From contig NZ_VIWT01000005.1 in the NCBI RefSeq assembly GCF_007829815.1, positions 62,001 to 126,000 of the forward strand: a DNA stretch of 64,000 nt, written 5' to 3'. The notes below the pieces were generated by a model, which was not told the DNA's origin, searched no databases, and saw only the letters and a list, made by a program, of their open reading frames with translations. Shown in pieces: positions 17,945 to 26,058 of this stretch. Source of the stretch: Kitasatospora viridis (lineage in GTDB: Bacteria; Actinomycetota; Actinomycetes; Streptomycetales; Streptomycetaceae). The position numbers and the translations under genes were made by a program. The first letter of the stretch is position 1. Every line of letters starts with the position of its first letter.

Positions 17945-19213
17945 ATGAACACACCCGCGGTAGACGGCAGCATATCCACGATATCCACCGACGAAGCGAT
18001 CGCCCTGCACCGCGCACATCTGAGCAAGGGGCGCAGTCAACTCGCCGCGATGTTCGGCAGTCTCGTCGAGCAGTCCGCGTCGGGCGCCCGCGTGACCACC
18101 ACCGACGGCCAGGAATTCCTCAACTGCGGCGGCTACGGAGTCTTCTTCACCGGTGCCGGGCACCCGCGCATCGTCGCGGCGGTGAAGGAGCAGTTGGAGA
18201 AGCAGGCCCTTTCCACCCGGCTCTTCCTCGACCCAGTCGTGGGACTCGCCGCCCAGGCGCTGACCTCGGTGGCACCGGCCGGGCTCGACCGGGTGCACTT
18301 CGCCGGGTCCGGTACCGAGGCGACCGAGACGGCCATCAAGCTGGCCAGGGCCCACGGGAAGCGCCGGCTGATCTCGACGGAGAACGGCTACCACGGCAAG
18401 ACCATCGGTGCCCTCTCCCTGACGGCCAAGTCCTTCTACCAGGACCCGTTCCGGCCGCTGCTGCCCGACGTGGAGCACATCCCCTTCGGTGACACCGCGG
18501 CGCTGGCCGCGGCCCTCGCATCCGGCGACGGCGAGGCCTGCGTCGTGCTCGAACCGGTGCAGAGCGAGGCCGGCGTGATCGTGCCGCCGCCCGGCTACCT
18601 CAAGGAGGTGGCGGCCCTGTGCCGGGAGCACAACGCGTTCCTGGTGGTCGACGAGGTGATGACCGGACTGGGCCGACTGGGCGCCTGGTGGGGTTGCGAC
18701 CTCGCGGAGGTCCGGCCGGACGTCCTGCTGATCGGGAAGGCCCTGTCCGGGGGAGTGGTTCCGGTGTCGGCCGCGCTGGCCACCCCGGAGGCGTTCGCGC
18801 CCTTCGACGCCGACCCCTTCCTGCACACGTCCACCTACTCGGGGGCGCCGATCGCGATGGCCGCCGCGCGCGCCACCGTCGAGGTGATCCGCGACGAGCA
18901 CCTGGTCGACCGGGCCGCCGAGACCGGCGCTCGGCTGCTGGCGGCCCTGCGCGCCATCGCCGCCGACCGGGCCCCGCACCTGGTCCGCGAGGTGCGCGGC
19001 GCCGGCCTGCTCATCGGGGTCGAACTCGTCGACGCCAGCCAGGCCGGGGAACTGCTGCTGGAGCTGGTGGACCGTCACGTGGTGGTCAACCACTCGCTCA
19101 ACGCGCACCCGGTGGTGCGCTTCACCCCGCCCGCCGTCATCACCCCCGACGAGGAGACCCAGCTGCTGGAAGCAGTGGACGGGGCGCTGTCGGCCATGGC
19201 GAAGAAGTTCTGA
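17945..19213 (+). CDS. Class III PLP-dependent aminotransferase
   Basis: 422 aa. Fold-type I PLP features are all present: GTEATETAIKLAR (phosphate/cofactor region near residue 120), the VDEVMTGLGRLG aspartate motif that holds the pyridine nitrogen (about 235), and the Schiff-base lysine in LIGKALSGG (about 265). The family moves amino groups to aldehydes or keto acids, typically at terminal carbons. Followed by a thioester-reductase-like gene, the simplest reading is that the reductase makes an aldehyde and this enzyme turns it into the primary amine that becomes one nitrogen of the N-N bond. A conventional ornithine/GABA-type role cannot be excluded from sequence alone. Confidence 0.85.
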   Translation: MNTPAVDGSISTISTDEAIALHRAHLSKGRSQLAAMFGSLVEQSASGARVTTTDGQEFLNCGGYGVFFTGAGHPRIVAAVKEQLEKQALSTRLFLDPVVGLAAQALTSVAPAGLDRVHFAGSGTEATETAIKLARAHGKRRLISTENGYHGKTIGALSLTAKSFYQDPFRPLLPDVEHIPFGDTAALAAALASGDGEACVVLEPVQSEAGVIVPPPGYLKEVAALCREHNAFLVVDEVMTGLGRLGAWWGCDLAEVRPDVLLIGKALSGGVVPVSAALATPEAFAPFDADPFLHTSTYSGAPIAMAAARATVEVIRDEHLVDRAAETGARLLAALRAIAADRAPHLVREVRGAGLLIGVELVDASQAGELLLELVDRHVVVNHSLNAHPVVRFTPPAVITPDEETQLLEAVDGALSAMAKKF

Positions 19214-19251
19214 GACCGTCCGTCCCGTCACTCCGACAGCTTCGGAAGACC

Positions 19252-20334
19252 ATGAACTCGGCAACATCAGGCAAGACCACTTCCAGTAAGTCCACTTCAA
19301 CCAAGACCGTCCTGCTCACCGGCGGCTCCGGAGTGCTCGGCACCGCGCTGATACCGCAGTTGGGGCACCACCGCGTCATCGCCCTGGCCCATCGGAAGCC
19401 CCCCGCCGGCTGCGCCGAGGTGGTGCACGGCGACGTCTCCCAGCCGCTGCTGGGCCTGGACGAAGCCGCCTACCGCGAGCTCTGCGAAGCGGTGGACGTC
19501 GTGATCCACGCCGCGGGCATGGTGAAGTTCAGCAGCACCGCGGAGGAGATGGAGACCCTCAACGTCCAAGGCGCGCGCGGGATGTCGCAGTTCGCCGTGG
19601 ACGCGGACGCACCCCTGATCCACGTCAGCACGGCCTACGTCGCGCGCGCCGAGGAGATCCGGGCGGCGGGTGGGGACCAGACCGGCCGGGCCGGCAGCAG
19701 TCCGTCCCTGTACGTGACGTCCAAGGTGGCCGGCGAGCAGATCGTCCGGGAGAGCGGCGCGCAGGCCGTGATCGTGCGGCCGTCGATCATCATCGGCGAC
19801 TCCGTCACCGGGGAGATCTCCGAGGGGCAGGGGCTGCACACCTTCGCCCACAACGTCCTGCGCAACCGGCTGCCCTTCGTGCCCAGCGCCCCCATGGGCT
19901 ACGTCGACTTCGTGCCGCAGGACCTGGTGGCCCGGGCGATCGTGACGCTCCTGGACGGGGACGTCCGGGACGGCGAGTACTGGATCAGCAGCGGGTCCCA
20001 CGCGCTCACCACCAACCGGCTGACCGAGGTGATCATCGAGGAGGCCGCGGCCCAGGGCATCACGGTCAACCCGCTGCGGGTGCTCGCCCCGGACATCGTG
20101 GAACGCCTGGTGCGCCCCGCGTTCTTCGACGTGGTGCCCACCTGGGCGAAGACCCGGCTCGACCGGCTGCTGGACATGAGCGCCGTGCTCTTCCACGAGC
20201 ACCCGATCCCCAGTTCGCTCACCGAGATCCCCGGCTGCGAGTCCGCGGCGGACGTCGGGGCCAGCGAGAGCGCGTGGCGGGCCTCGATCCGCCACATGAT
20301 CCAGAACCGGTACAGCGTCTACGCCACGGCCTGA
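19252..20334 (+). CDS. NAD(P)-dependent thioester-reductase-like (NAD_binding_4/extended SDR) enzyme
   Basis: 360 aa. After a Ser/Thr-rich leader of about 17 residues the Rossmann motif LLTGGSGVLGTALI (GxxGxxG) appears, then the GDV...VDVVIHAAGMVKF block, HVSTAY and the YVTSK (YxxxK) active site. This pattern fits the extended-SDR family that includes carrier-protein reductase domains (Lys2, MSP) and fatty acyl-CoA reductases. Expected reaction: reductive release of an acyl thioester to an aldehyde or alcohol. It is a stand-alone protein with no attached adenylation or carrier domain, so the acyl donor is an acyl-CoA or a carrier encoded elsewhere. It would feed the upstream aminotransferase. 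Confidence 0.75.
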   Translation: MNSATSGKTTSSKSTSTKTVLLTGGSGVLGTALIPQLGHHRVIALAHRKPPAGCAEVVHGDVSQPLLGLDEAAYRELCEAVDVVIHAAGMVKFSSTAEEMETLNVQGARGMSQFAVDADAPLIHVSTAYVARAEEIRAAGGDQTGRAGSSPSLYVTSKVAGEQIVRESGAQAVIVRPSIIIGDSVTGEISEGQGLHTFAHNVLRNRLPFVPSAPMGYVDFVPQDLVARAIVTLLDGDVRDGEYWISSGSHALTTNRLTEVIIEEAAAQGITVNPLRVLAPDIVERLVRPAFFDVVPTWAKTRLDRLLDMSAVLFHEHPIPSSLTEIPGCESAADVGASESAWRASIRHMIQNRYSVYATA

Positions 20335-20404
20335 CGCCCCAACATCCGACGGCCCAACACCTGACAGCCCGAGCACCTGATCCTCCAAGAACCGGAAGGA
20401 AACC

Positions 20405-20878
20405 ATGAGCGCGGAGCAAGCCTTCGGGCACCGGCAGAACTACCGCACCACGCGGGCGGAGTACTTCGGCGCGCTGGTCGTGGCCGCCGCCGCCTTCCTG
20501 TGGCACATCGGCGACGTGCGCTGGGGACCGGCGATCCTGCTGTTCGTCTACATCGACGTCATCGGCTACATCCCGGGCCTGATCGCCTTCAGCCTTTCCA
20601 AGGACGGCCGGATCCACCCGGTGTTCCACGTCCTGTACAACGTCATGCACACCTGGCTGTCCGCCGGCGTCGTGGTCCTGCTGTGGGCCTGGCTGGTGGG
20701 TCCGGAGTGGGCGCTGCTGGTCGTCCCGATCCACCTGTTCGGCGACCGCGGCCTGCTGGGCAACTACACCAAGCCGATCAGCGAGCCGTTCGAGCACTTC
20801 GAGACGGCCCGTCAGAAGGCCTTCCACGCCGCGCGGCAGGCGGACGCCGCCCGGCAGACGGAGGTGCAGGCCGCATGA
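20405..20878 (+). CDS. Small His-rich integral membrane protein, VlmO-type hydrazine synthase candidate
   Basis: 157 aa, ATG with GGAAGG upstream. Four hydrophobic segments (about residues 21-36, 41-62, 82-98, 101-116) carry clustered His/Asp at their ends: LWHIGD, YIDVIGY, HPVFHVLYNVMH and HLFGDRGLLGNY, the last resembling the DR-GYG ending of DUF4260-type membrane proteins. Such a cluster could bind a metal at the membrane. It lies directly before, and overlaps by ATGA, the VlmA-like gene and is followed by the VlmB-like gene. In valanimycin biosynthesis a membrane-bound hydrazine synthase (VlmO) works with VlmB to make the azoxy group; position and motifs suggest the same role here. The family link is inferred, not aligned. 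Confidence 0.5.
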   Translation: MSAEQAFGHRQNYRTTRAEYFGALVVAAAAFLWHIGDVRWGPAILLFVYIDVIGYIPGLIAFSLSKDGRIHPVFHVLYNVMHTWLSAGVVVLLWAWLVGPEWALLVVPIHLFGDRGLLGNYTKPISEPFEHFETARQKAFHAARQADAARQTEVQAA

Positions 20879-21852
20879 CGGCCACCCGGCTGGACGCGCT
20901 GGAGAGCATCGCCGCGTACGCCGACCACCCCAGCGCGTTCCTCGCCTACAACGACGGTGTCGAGCACTTCACTTCCGCGTCCGTGCCGGGTGTCATCGCC
21001 TACCGGCGGCGCGGGGGCACCGTGTTCACCTTCGGCGGGCCGTTCGCGCCGGCCGAGCACCGCGGCGCGCTGCTGGCCGAGTTCCAGCAGCGGGTCGTCG
21101 GCGGCCGGCGCCGCCTGGTGGCCGCACAGGTCCGGGCCGGGGACCTGGAGGTGTTCGCCGGGCGGGACTGGACGGTCAATCAGCTGGGCAGCTCCTACAG
21201 CATCGACCTGGCCGCCTTCTCGCTGAAGGGCAAGGCGCTGGCCAAGATCCGGCAGAACATGGCCCGGGCCGGGCGGGAGGGGGTCACGGTCCGCGAGGTG
21301 CCGGCCGCCGACCCGCCGCCGGCGCTGGACGAGATCGACAAGAGGTGGCTGCGCGACAAGGGCTGGCACGTCAAGCGGATGACCTTCCTGGTGGGCGAGC
21401 GCACCGGCCGGGGCATCCCGCACCGGCGGCTGTTCGTGGCCGAGCGGGACGGGGCCGTGATCGGCTACATCTCCTACTCGCCGTCGTACGGCAGCCGTCC
21501 CGGCTGGCTGTACGACCTGACCAGGCGCACCCCGCAGGCGTCGGTCGGCACGATCGAGCTGATCAACTTCACCGCCCTGCAGACGTTCACCGAGGAAGGG
21601 GCCGAGTGGCTCCACCTGGGGCTGACCCCGTTCGCCGGGCTCGGGCCCGAGCCGGCCAACGCCAGCCCGCTGCTCGGCCGCATGGTGCCGCTGATCGCCG
21701 AGCGGGGCGCCTTCATCTACCCGGCCCGCACCCAGCAGGCGTTCAAGCTCAAGTGGGCGCCGCAGGTGATCGAACCGGAGTACGTGGCCTTCCGGGGCGG
21801 ACCCCGGCCGTCCTCGCTCTGGCAGCTGTTCCGCATCACCAACGCAATCTGA
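20875..21852 (+). CDS. vlmA: VlmA-like aminoacyl-tRNA-dependent transferase (DUF2156/LPG-synthase-C fold)
   Basis: 325 aa; the ATG overlaps the previous stop (ATGA). The whole protein fits the phosphatidylglycerol lysyltransferase C-terminal (DUF2156) family, a double-GNAT fold using aminoacyl-tRNA: KGKALAKIRQNMARAGREGV, the KRWLRDKGWHVKRMTFLVG region, RRLFVAERDGAVIGYISY and the C-terminal QQAFKLKWAP with conserved FK-K. VlmA of valanimycin biosynthesis is related to this family and moves serine from seryl-tRNA onto isobutylhydroxylamine. Unlike MprF it has no membrane flippase half, consistent with a soluble, small-molecule acceptor. No dedicated seryl-tRNA synthetase (VlmL) is in the window, so the housekeeping enzyme may supply the charged tRNA. 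Confidence 0.7.
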   Translation: MTATRLDALESIAAYADHPSAFLAYNDGVEHFTSASVPGVIAYRRRGGTVFTFGGPFAPAEHRGALLAEFQQRVVGGRRRLVAAQVRAGDLEVFAGRDWTVNQLGSSYSIDLAAFSLKGKALAKIRQNMARAGREGVTVREVPAADPPPALDEIDKRWLRDKGWHVKRMTFLVGERTGRGIPHRRLFVAERDGAVIGYISYSPSYGSRPGWLYDLTRRTPQASVGTIELINFTALQTFTEEGAEWLHLGLTPFAGLGPEPANASPLLGRMVPLIAERGAFIYPARTQQAFKLKWAPQVIEPEYVAFRGGPRPSSLWQLFRITNAI

Positions 21853-21905
21853 CGGACAGTCATACCTAGGTAGTCGTAAGTACCGACAATCACGAGGATC
21901 ACAGG

Positions 21906-22868
21906 ATGACGACGAAGGATCACCCCACCGGCGCACCCGAGACCGACTGGGACCTGGCCCCCGACGTGCTGGCCGGCGCCCGGGACCTCCGGCTCAGCCC
22001 CGAGCAGTGCGACCTGGACTACTGGATCGCCAACGTCGCCCAGGGCACGCTGCGCGGGCTGGTCAACGGCCACCGCCCGGACGCCGTGACGCCCGAGCAC
22101 ATGCTCAAGCCCGGTCCGCTGCGCGACGCGCTGCTCTCCGAGTTCTCCTTCCGCTCCATCGCCGAGGACAAGGCCGCACGGGCCATCACCTCCCTGGTAC
22201 AGACCGCTCCCGACGTCAAGTCCATGGAGTTCTACGCCACTCAGCTGATCGACGAGGCCCGGCACGCCCAGGCGTTCCGCGCGCACATGCTGGAGGTCGG
22301 CGTCCCCGCCGCGGAACTCGACGACGTCATCGAGGAGTACGCGGGCGAGCACGAGCGCAATGTGCTCAACCCGCTCGAAGAGTTCGGCCTGGAGGTGATG
22401 AACGGGCCGCACGCCTTCGTCTCCGGCGTCGCGGTGCTGACCATCCTGGTCGAGGGGATCCTGGCGCCCACCGGCGAACTCAGCGAGCACAAGTGGAAGA
22501 TCGTCGACCCCGCGGCGGCGAGCGTGGAGCGCGGCGCGGGCATCGACGAGATCCGGCACCTGACCGTCGGCAGCGAGATCGTCAAGCGGCACCTGGAGCG
22601 GGACCCCTCGCTCAAGGAGCACCTGGCGGACGTGGTCCGGCGCGGCAACGAACTGTGGGGCACGCTACCGGTGTTCGCGGTGCTGCAGCGCCGCGAGGAG
22701 CTGTTCCAGGAGGGCATCCAGCAGATCGCCGGCTTCATCGGCGACCACGAGATCTGGCCGGGCCGCCGCCTGCTGGACAGCACCCCGGACGAGCGGATCG
22801 GCACCGCCCTGGAGTGGTCCGCCCGGACCCAGACCTCCCGCCTGGCCTACATGGGGATGGGCGAGTGA
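21906..22868 (+). CDS. vlmB: VlmB-like non-heme diiron oxygenase, azoxy synthase candidate
   Basis: 320 aa, ATG at 21906 after GAGGATCACAGG. The ferritin-like signature is explicit: an Asp/Glu-containing helix (RSIAEDKAARA), ExxH in LIDEARHAQAF (about residues 115-122), a Glu in ILVEGIL and a second ExxH in IDEIRHLTVG (about 215-222), giving the two carboxylate/His sets of a diiron centre. This length and motif pattern match the VlmB-like proteins of azoxy clusters; VlmB is reported to oxidise a hydrazine through azo to azoxy. It sits two genes after the membrane hydrazine-synthase candidate and directly after the VlmA-like gene, the set expected for this chemistry. This is the best single marker of the cluster's product class. 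Confidence 0.75.
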   Translation: MTTKDHPTGAPETDWDLAPDVLAGARDLRLSPEQCDLDYWIANVAQGTLRGLVNGHRPDAVTPEHMLKPGPLRDALLSEFSFRSIAEDKAARAITSLVQTAPDVKSMEFYATQLIDEARHAQAFRAHMLEVGVPAAELDDVIEEYAGEHERNVLNPLEEFGLEVMNGPHAFVSGVAVLTILVEGILAPTGELSEHKWKIVDPAAASVERGAGIDEIRHLTVGSEIVKRHLERDPSLKEHLADVVRRGNELWGTLPVFAVLQRREELFQEGIQQIAGFIGDHEIWPGRRLLDSTPDERIGTALEWSARTQTSRLAYMGMGE

Positions 22869-23779
22869 CCGGTCTGCCGGAGCGTCCGGCAGCGGACGCC
22901 GCGGCAGAGCGGCTGACGGTGCCGCTGCCCGACGGAGCCGAGCTGGCGGTGCTCCACTGGCCGGGCCCGGACGGAGCCCCACTGGTGGTCGTGTGGCCGG
23001 CGATCGGCGTGCCGGCCCGGTTCTACCGGCGCTTCGCCGCTGCGCTGGCCGCGCACGGACTCGGCGTGGCGGTCGCCGACCTGCGCGGGCACGGCGACAG
23101 CCGCCCCAGGCCGAACTCCTCGGCCCGGTACGGCTACCACGAGCTCGCCACCGTCGACTACCCCGCCGTGTTCGGCGCCCTGCGCGAGCGGGCGCCGGGC
23201 AGCGCGGTGTTCCTGCTGGGGCACAGCCTCGGCGGGCAGATCGGCCTGATGTACGCGGCCCGGAACCCGGCCGAGCTGGACGGGATCCTGCTGGTCGCGG
23301 CCGGCACGCCGCACTACCGCAGCTACCCGGGGCTGACCGCGCTGGTCCCGCTGCTGGGCACCACCGCCATCGCGGGTGTCGCCCGGCTGCGCGGCTACTG
23401 GCCCGGCGACGTCCTGGGCTTCGCCGGCCGCCAGTCCCGGGTGCTGGTCGGCGACTGGGCCCGGATGGCCCGGTCCGGCCGCTACCGCCCGGCCGGCGCC
23501 GACACCGACTACGACCAGCTGATCGCGGACCTGCGCCTGCCCGTGCTGGCGGTGTCGGTCGGCAACGACTCGCTGGCCCCGCCCGGCGCGGTGGACGCGC
23601 TGTGCGGGCTGATGCCCGGCGCCGACGTGTCCCGCTGGCACCTCGCCGAGCGGCTCAGCCACACCGCCTGGGCCAACCGGCCCGAGCCGATCGCCAGGGA
23701 GATCGGCCGATGGATCGACACCACGCTCGCGGGCGAGCCCTGGCACGGACCCGCAGGAGACAGCAATGCGGTTTCTTGA
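22865..23779 (+). CDS. Alpha/beta hydrolase
   Basis: 304 aa from the GTG at 22865, overlapping the preceding stop (GTGA). The nucleophile elbow GHSLGGQIG (about residue 120), the acid in VGNDSLAPP (about 240) and the His in LSHTAWANRP (about 265) form a complete Ser-Asp-His triad. Substrate unknown. Inside this operon it could cut an aminoacyl or acyl ester intermediate, act as an editing thioesterase, or use a lipid substrate as acyl source. Confidence 0.8.
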   Translation: MTGLPERPAADAAAERLTVPLPDGAELAVLHWPGPDGAPLVVVWPAIGVPARFYRRFAAALAAHGLGVAVADLRGHGDSRPRPNSSARYGYHELATVDYPAVFGALRERAPGSAVFLLGHSLGGQIGLMYAARNPAELDGILLVAAGTPHYRSYPGLTALVPLLGTTAIAGVARLRGYWPGDVLGFAGRQSRVLVGDWARMARSGRYRPAGADTDYDQLIADLRLPVLAVSVGNDSLAPPGAVDALCGLMPGADVSRWHLAERLSHTAWANRPEPIAREIGRWIDTTLAGEPWHGPAGDSNAVS

Positions 23780-24896
23780 CCCGGAGCGCGAGACTCTGGA
23801 GACGCTCCTTCCCGGACTGGACGACCGGCTGGCCGCCCTGCCGCTGAAGGAACGGGAACGGCCGCAGGGCCCGGCCCTGACCCTCTTCAAGGAGGCGGGC
23901 GGCCCCGGGCTCGTGGTGCCCTCGGAGCACCGCGGCCTGGGCGCGAGCGCCGTGCAGGCCGTCCGGGTGCAGCGGGCCGTGGCCTCGCGCAGCCCGTCCC
24001 TGGCGGTGGCCACGACCATGCACCACTTCTCGGTCGCGGGCCTGATCCAGGCGTACGAGGCCACCAAGGGCCTGGAGTGGATGCTGCTGGAGGCGGTCGC
24101 CGAGCAGAAGCTGCTGATGGCCTCCGGGTTCGCCGAGGGCAGGTCGGGGCAGTCGATCCTGGCGTCCTCGATCACGGCCAGGCAGGACGGCGCCGACATC
24201 GTGCTCAACGGGTCCAAGAAGCCGTGCAGCCTGTCCGCGTCGATGGACCTGCTGACCGCCTCCGTGACGCTCGACACCGACAGCGGCCCGCAGCTTGCTG
24301 TGGCGCTGGTGCCCGCCGCCAGCGCCGGCATCTCGGTGCACCCGTTCTGGGCGACCACCGCGCTGGCCGGCGCCGAGAGCGACGAGGTGCGGCTGGTGGA
24401 CGTCCGGGTGCCGGCCGACATGGTGGTCCGCACCGAGCTGGGCGAGGACGGCAGCCTGGACCGGATCCAGACCGTGGGCTTCATCTGGTTCGAGCTGATG
24501 ATGGCGGCCTCCTACCTGGGCATGGCCAGCGCCCTGGCGGAACGGGTGCTCGCCCAGGACCGGGCGGACGCCACCGAGCGGGCCAAGATCCTGGTGGAGC
24601 TGGAGGCCGCGATGGGCGCCGTCGTCGGCGCCGCGGCGCCGCTCGACGGCGACGGCCCGGTGGGGCAGGCGGAACTGCTGCAGTCGCTGGTGGTCCGGTT
24701 CTCGGCGCAGGACACCATCGACCGGGTGGTGCCGCGCTGCCTGGAGGCGCTCGGCGGCATGTCGTACGTCTCCAGTGACGAGACGTCATACCTGGCCGCC
24801 TGCGCGGCCGCCCTGAAGTTCCACCCGCCGTCGCGCGCCTGGTCCGGCCAGGCACTGTGCACGGCCTACGCCGGCGGACCGCTGGTGCTCGGCTGA
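23766..24896 (+). CDS. Acyl-CoA-dehydrogenase-fold flavoprotein, candidate amine N-hydroxylase (VlmH type)
   Basis: 376 aa; ATG overlaps the hydrolase gene by 14 bp, GGAGACAGC upstream. The layout is that of the acyl-CoA dehydrogenase superfamily: N-terminal helical domain with LVVPSEHRGLGAS, central beta-domain (ASGFAEGRSGQS, ADIVLNGSKKPCS) and C-terminal helical bundle ending in ALGGMSYVSSDETSYLAA. Isobutylamine N-hydroxylase VlmH of valanimycin belongs to this fold, so in this context an amine N-hydroxylase is the leading hypothesis; a true acyl-CoA desaturase making an unsaturated chain is the alternative. No separate flavin reductase (VlmR) is encoded nearby. Confidence 0.7.
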   Translation: MRFLDPERETLETLLPGLDDRLAALPLKERERPQGPALTLFKEAGGPGLVVPSEHRGLGASAVQAVRVQRAVASRSPSLAVATTMHHFSVAGLIQAYEATKGLEWMLLEAVAEQKLLMASGFAEGRSGQSILASSITARQDGADIVLNGSKKPCSLSASMDLLTASVTLDTDSGPQLAVALVPAASAGISVHPFWATTALAGAESDEVRLVDVRVPADMVVRTELGEDGSLDRIQTVGFIWFELMMAASYLGMASALAERVLAQDRADATERAKILVELEAAMGAVVGAAAPLDGDGPVGQAELLQSLVVRFSAQDTIDRVVPRCLEALGGMSYVSSDETSYLAACAAALKFHPPSRAWSGQALCTAYAGGPLVLG

Positions 24897-24941
24897 CCGA
24901 GCCCGCTCTCCTGGCGCCCAACTCTCTGGAAGGAACCCGCA

Positions 24942-25421
24942 ATGCCTTGCTTGATACGTGTCGAGGGACTGCTCTCCGGGCAGGACGCGGACGAGGTCTT
25001 CGACCGCATCCGCGACTTCGAGCGCTACGCCGACCACACCGACGCCGTGCGCGAGGTCACGGTGACCGCCGACCAGGCGGGCACGGTCGACTCCGCCTGG
25101 GCGGTGAACTTCCGCGGCGGCGTCCTGCGCTGGACCGAACGCGACGTGATCGACGCCCCCGCCCGCGCGATCACCTTCGAACAGCTCACCGGCGACTTCG
25201 CCCGCTTCGTCGGCACCTGGGACGTCCGGCAGACCGGCGACGACGTCGTGGTCCTGTTCTCCTGCGAGTTCGACATGGGCATCCCCAGCCTGGAGCCGAT
25301 CATCAACCCGGTCGCCATGCGCGCCCTGATCGAGAGCATCGGGCTGATCCTGCGCGGCCTGCTGGGAGAGGGGATCGAGATCACCAGCAGTCACCAGGAC
25401 ACCGCCGTCGTCGGCTCGTGA
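24942..25421 (+). CDS. SRPBCC / aromatase-cyclase-like protein, last gene of the azoxy-type cluster
   Basis: 159 aa. VEGLLSGQDADEVFDRIRDFERYADHTDAVREV, the WTERD strand and a long C-terminal helix (MRALIESIGLILRGLLGEG) match the WhiE-type cyclase branch of SRPBCC. It is separated from the flavoprotein by 45 bp with a GGAAGGAA ribosome-binding site. Only limited similarity to the first-gene SRPBCC protein is apparent, so the two probably handle different intermediates. Confidence 0.75.
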   Translation: MPCLIRVEGLLSGQDADEVFDRIRDFERYADHTDAVREVTVTADQAGTVDSAWAVNFRGGVLRWTERDVIDAPARAITFEQLTGDFARFVGTWDVRQTGDDVVVLFSCEFDMGIPSLEPIINPVAMRALIESIGLILRGLLGEGIEITSSHQDTAVVGS

Positions 25422-26058
25422 CGGCCCGGGCCCGAACTGGCGCCGCCCGCACCTTCGCCTGACCCCTGACCCCTGACCCCTGACCCCTGACCCCTGACCC
25501 CTGATCCCTGGTCACAGCCGGTGCTCCCGCAAGCCCGCGCACGACCTGACGTGACGTCATTCGCCCGCCGGCGGAGATGGCGACCTCCGCCGGTGGAACG
25601 ATGGACATTTGGTCGGAGATCCATGTGTCACCAATGTTCAGCAGTTCCATGGCCAGGTCGCCGAGGAGGTCCGCCCGCTTGCCATCCGGCCCGCGGATGC
25701 CGCGCCAGCCGCTGGGCCACCGCCCGAGGACTGCTGACACCTCCTCACCCGAGCCGGACCGGACCGCCCCGCCCGCCGACGCGTGACGGCGCCCGGGCCC
25801 GGAGGGCTCCTGCCGGCTGACGGGCGGTGCCACGGGCCCCTGACCAGGGCGTCGAGTCGGACGCCGACTTCGGTGACCGGCACCGCGATCCCCCCTCGGG
25901 CCCGGAGGCGGCCCCGGCGGCCCCGGCGGGCCGGGTGGCCCAGGGGCGGATCGCAGCGGGCGTTCGAGCGACGGTACGGTTCAGCCGACTGGATCATGAA
26001 AAATGACCCCGGTCCTGGTCAAGCAACAGTGAGAAGTTCATAGTGTGGGGGGTTTGAC
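25422..26058. other. 637-bp gene-free region between azoxy-type operon and second Rhs gene
   Basis: It begins with the 7-bp tandem array (25460-25508). Several short frames cross it, but none has ribosome-binding support plus a recognisable domain; the minus frame 25381-25833 contains a plausible-looking stretch (RADLLGDLAMELLNIGDTW) that may be a decayed remnant. A GTGGGGGG stretch at about 26044-26051 is the ribosome-binding site of the Rhs gene. Confidence 0.5.
25460..25508. repeat. 7-bp tandem repeat (TGACCCC)n
   Basis: Six perfect head-to-tail copies of TGACCCC followed by one variant copy (TGATCCC), starting 38 bp after the stop of the last biosynthetic gene. No palindromic potential, so not a terminator; it resembles a slippage-prone minisatellite. 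Confidence 0.9.

Noticed and set aside
17192..19300. Long minus-strand open frame antisense to the SRPBCC and aminotransferase genes
   Set aside because: Typical high-GC antisense shadow; the plus-strand proteins have complete catalytic motifs.
25460..25508. CRISPR array
   Set aside because: Repeats are contiguous 7-mers without spacers.
25381..25833. Minus-strand open frame in the gap before the second Rhs gene
   Set aside because: No ribosome-binding site, no domain, and it reads through the 7-bp tandem repeat; at most a decayed remnant.
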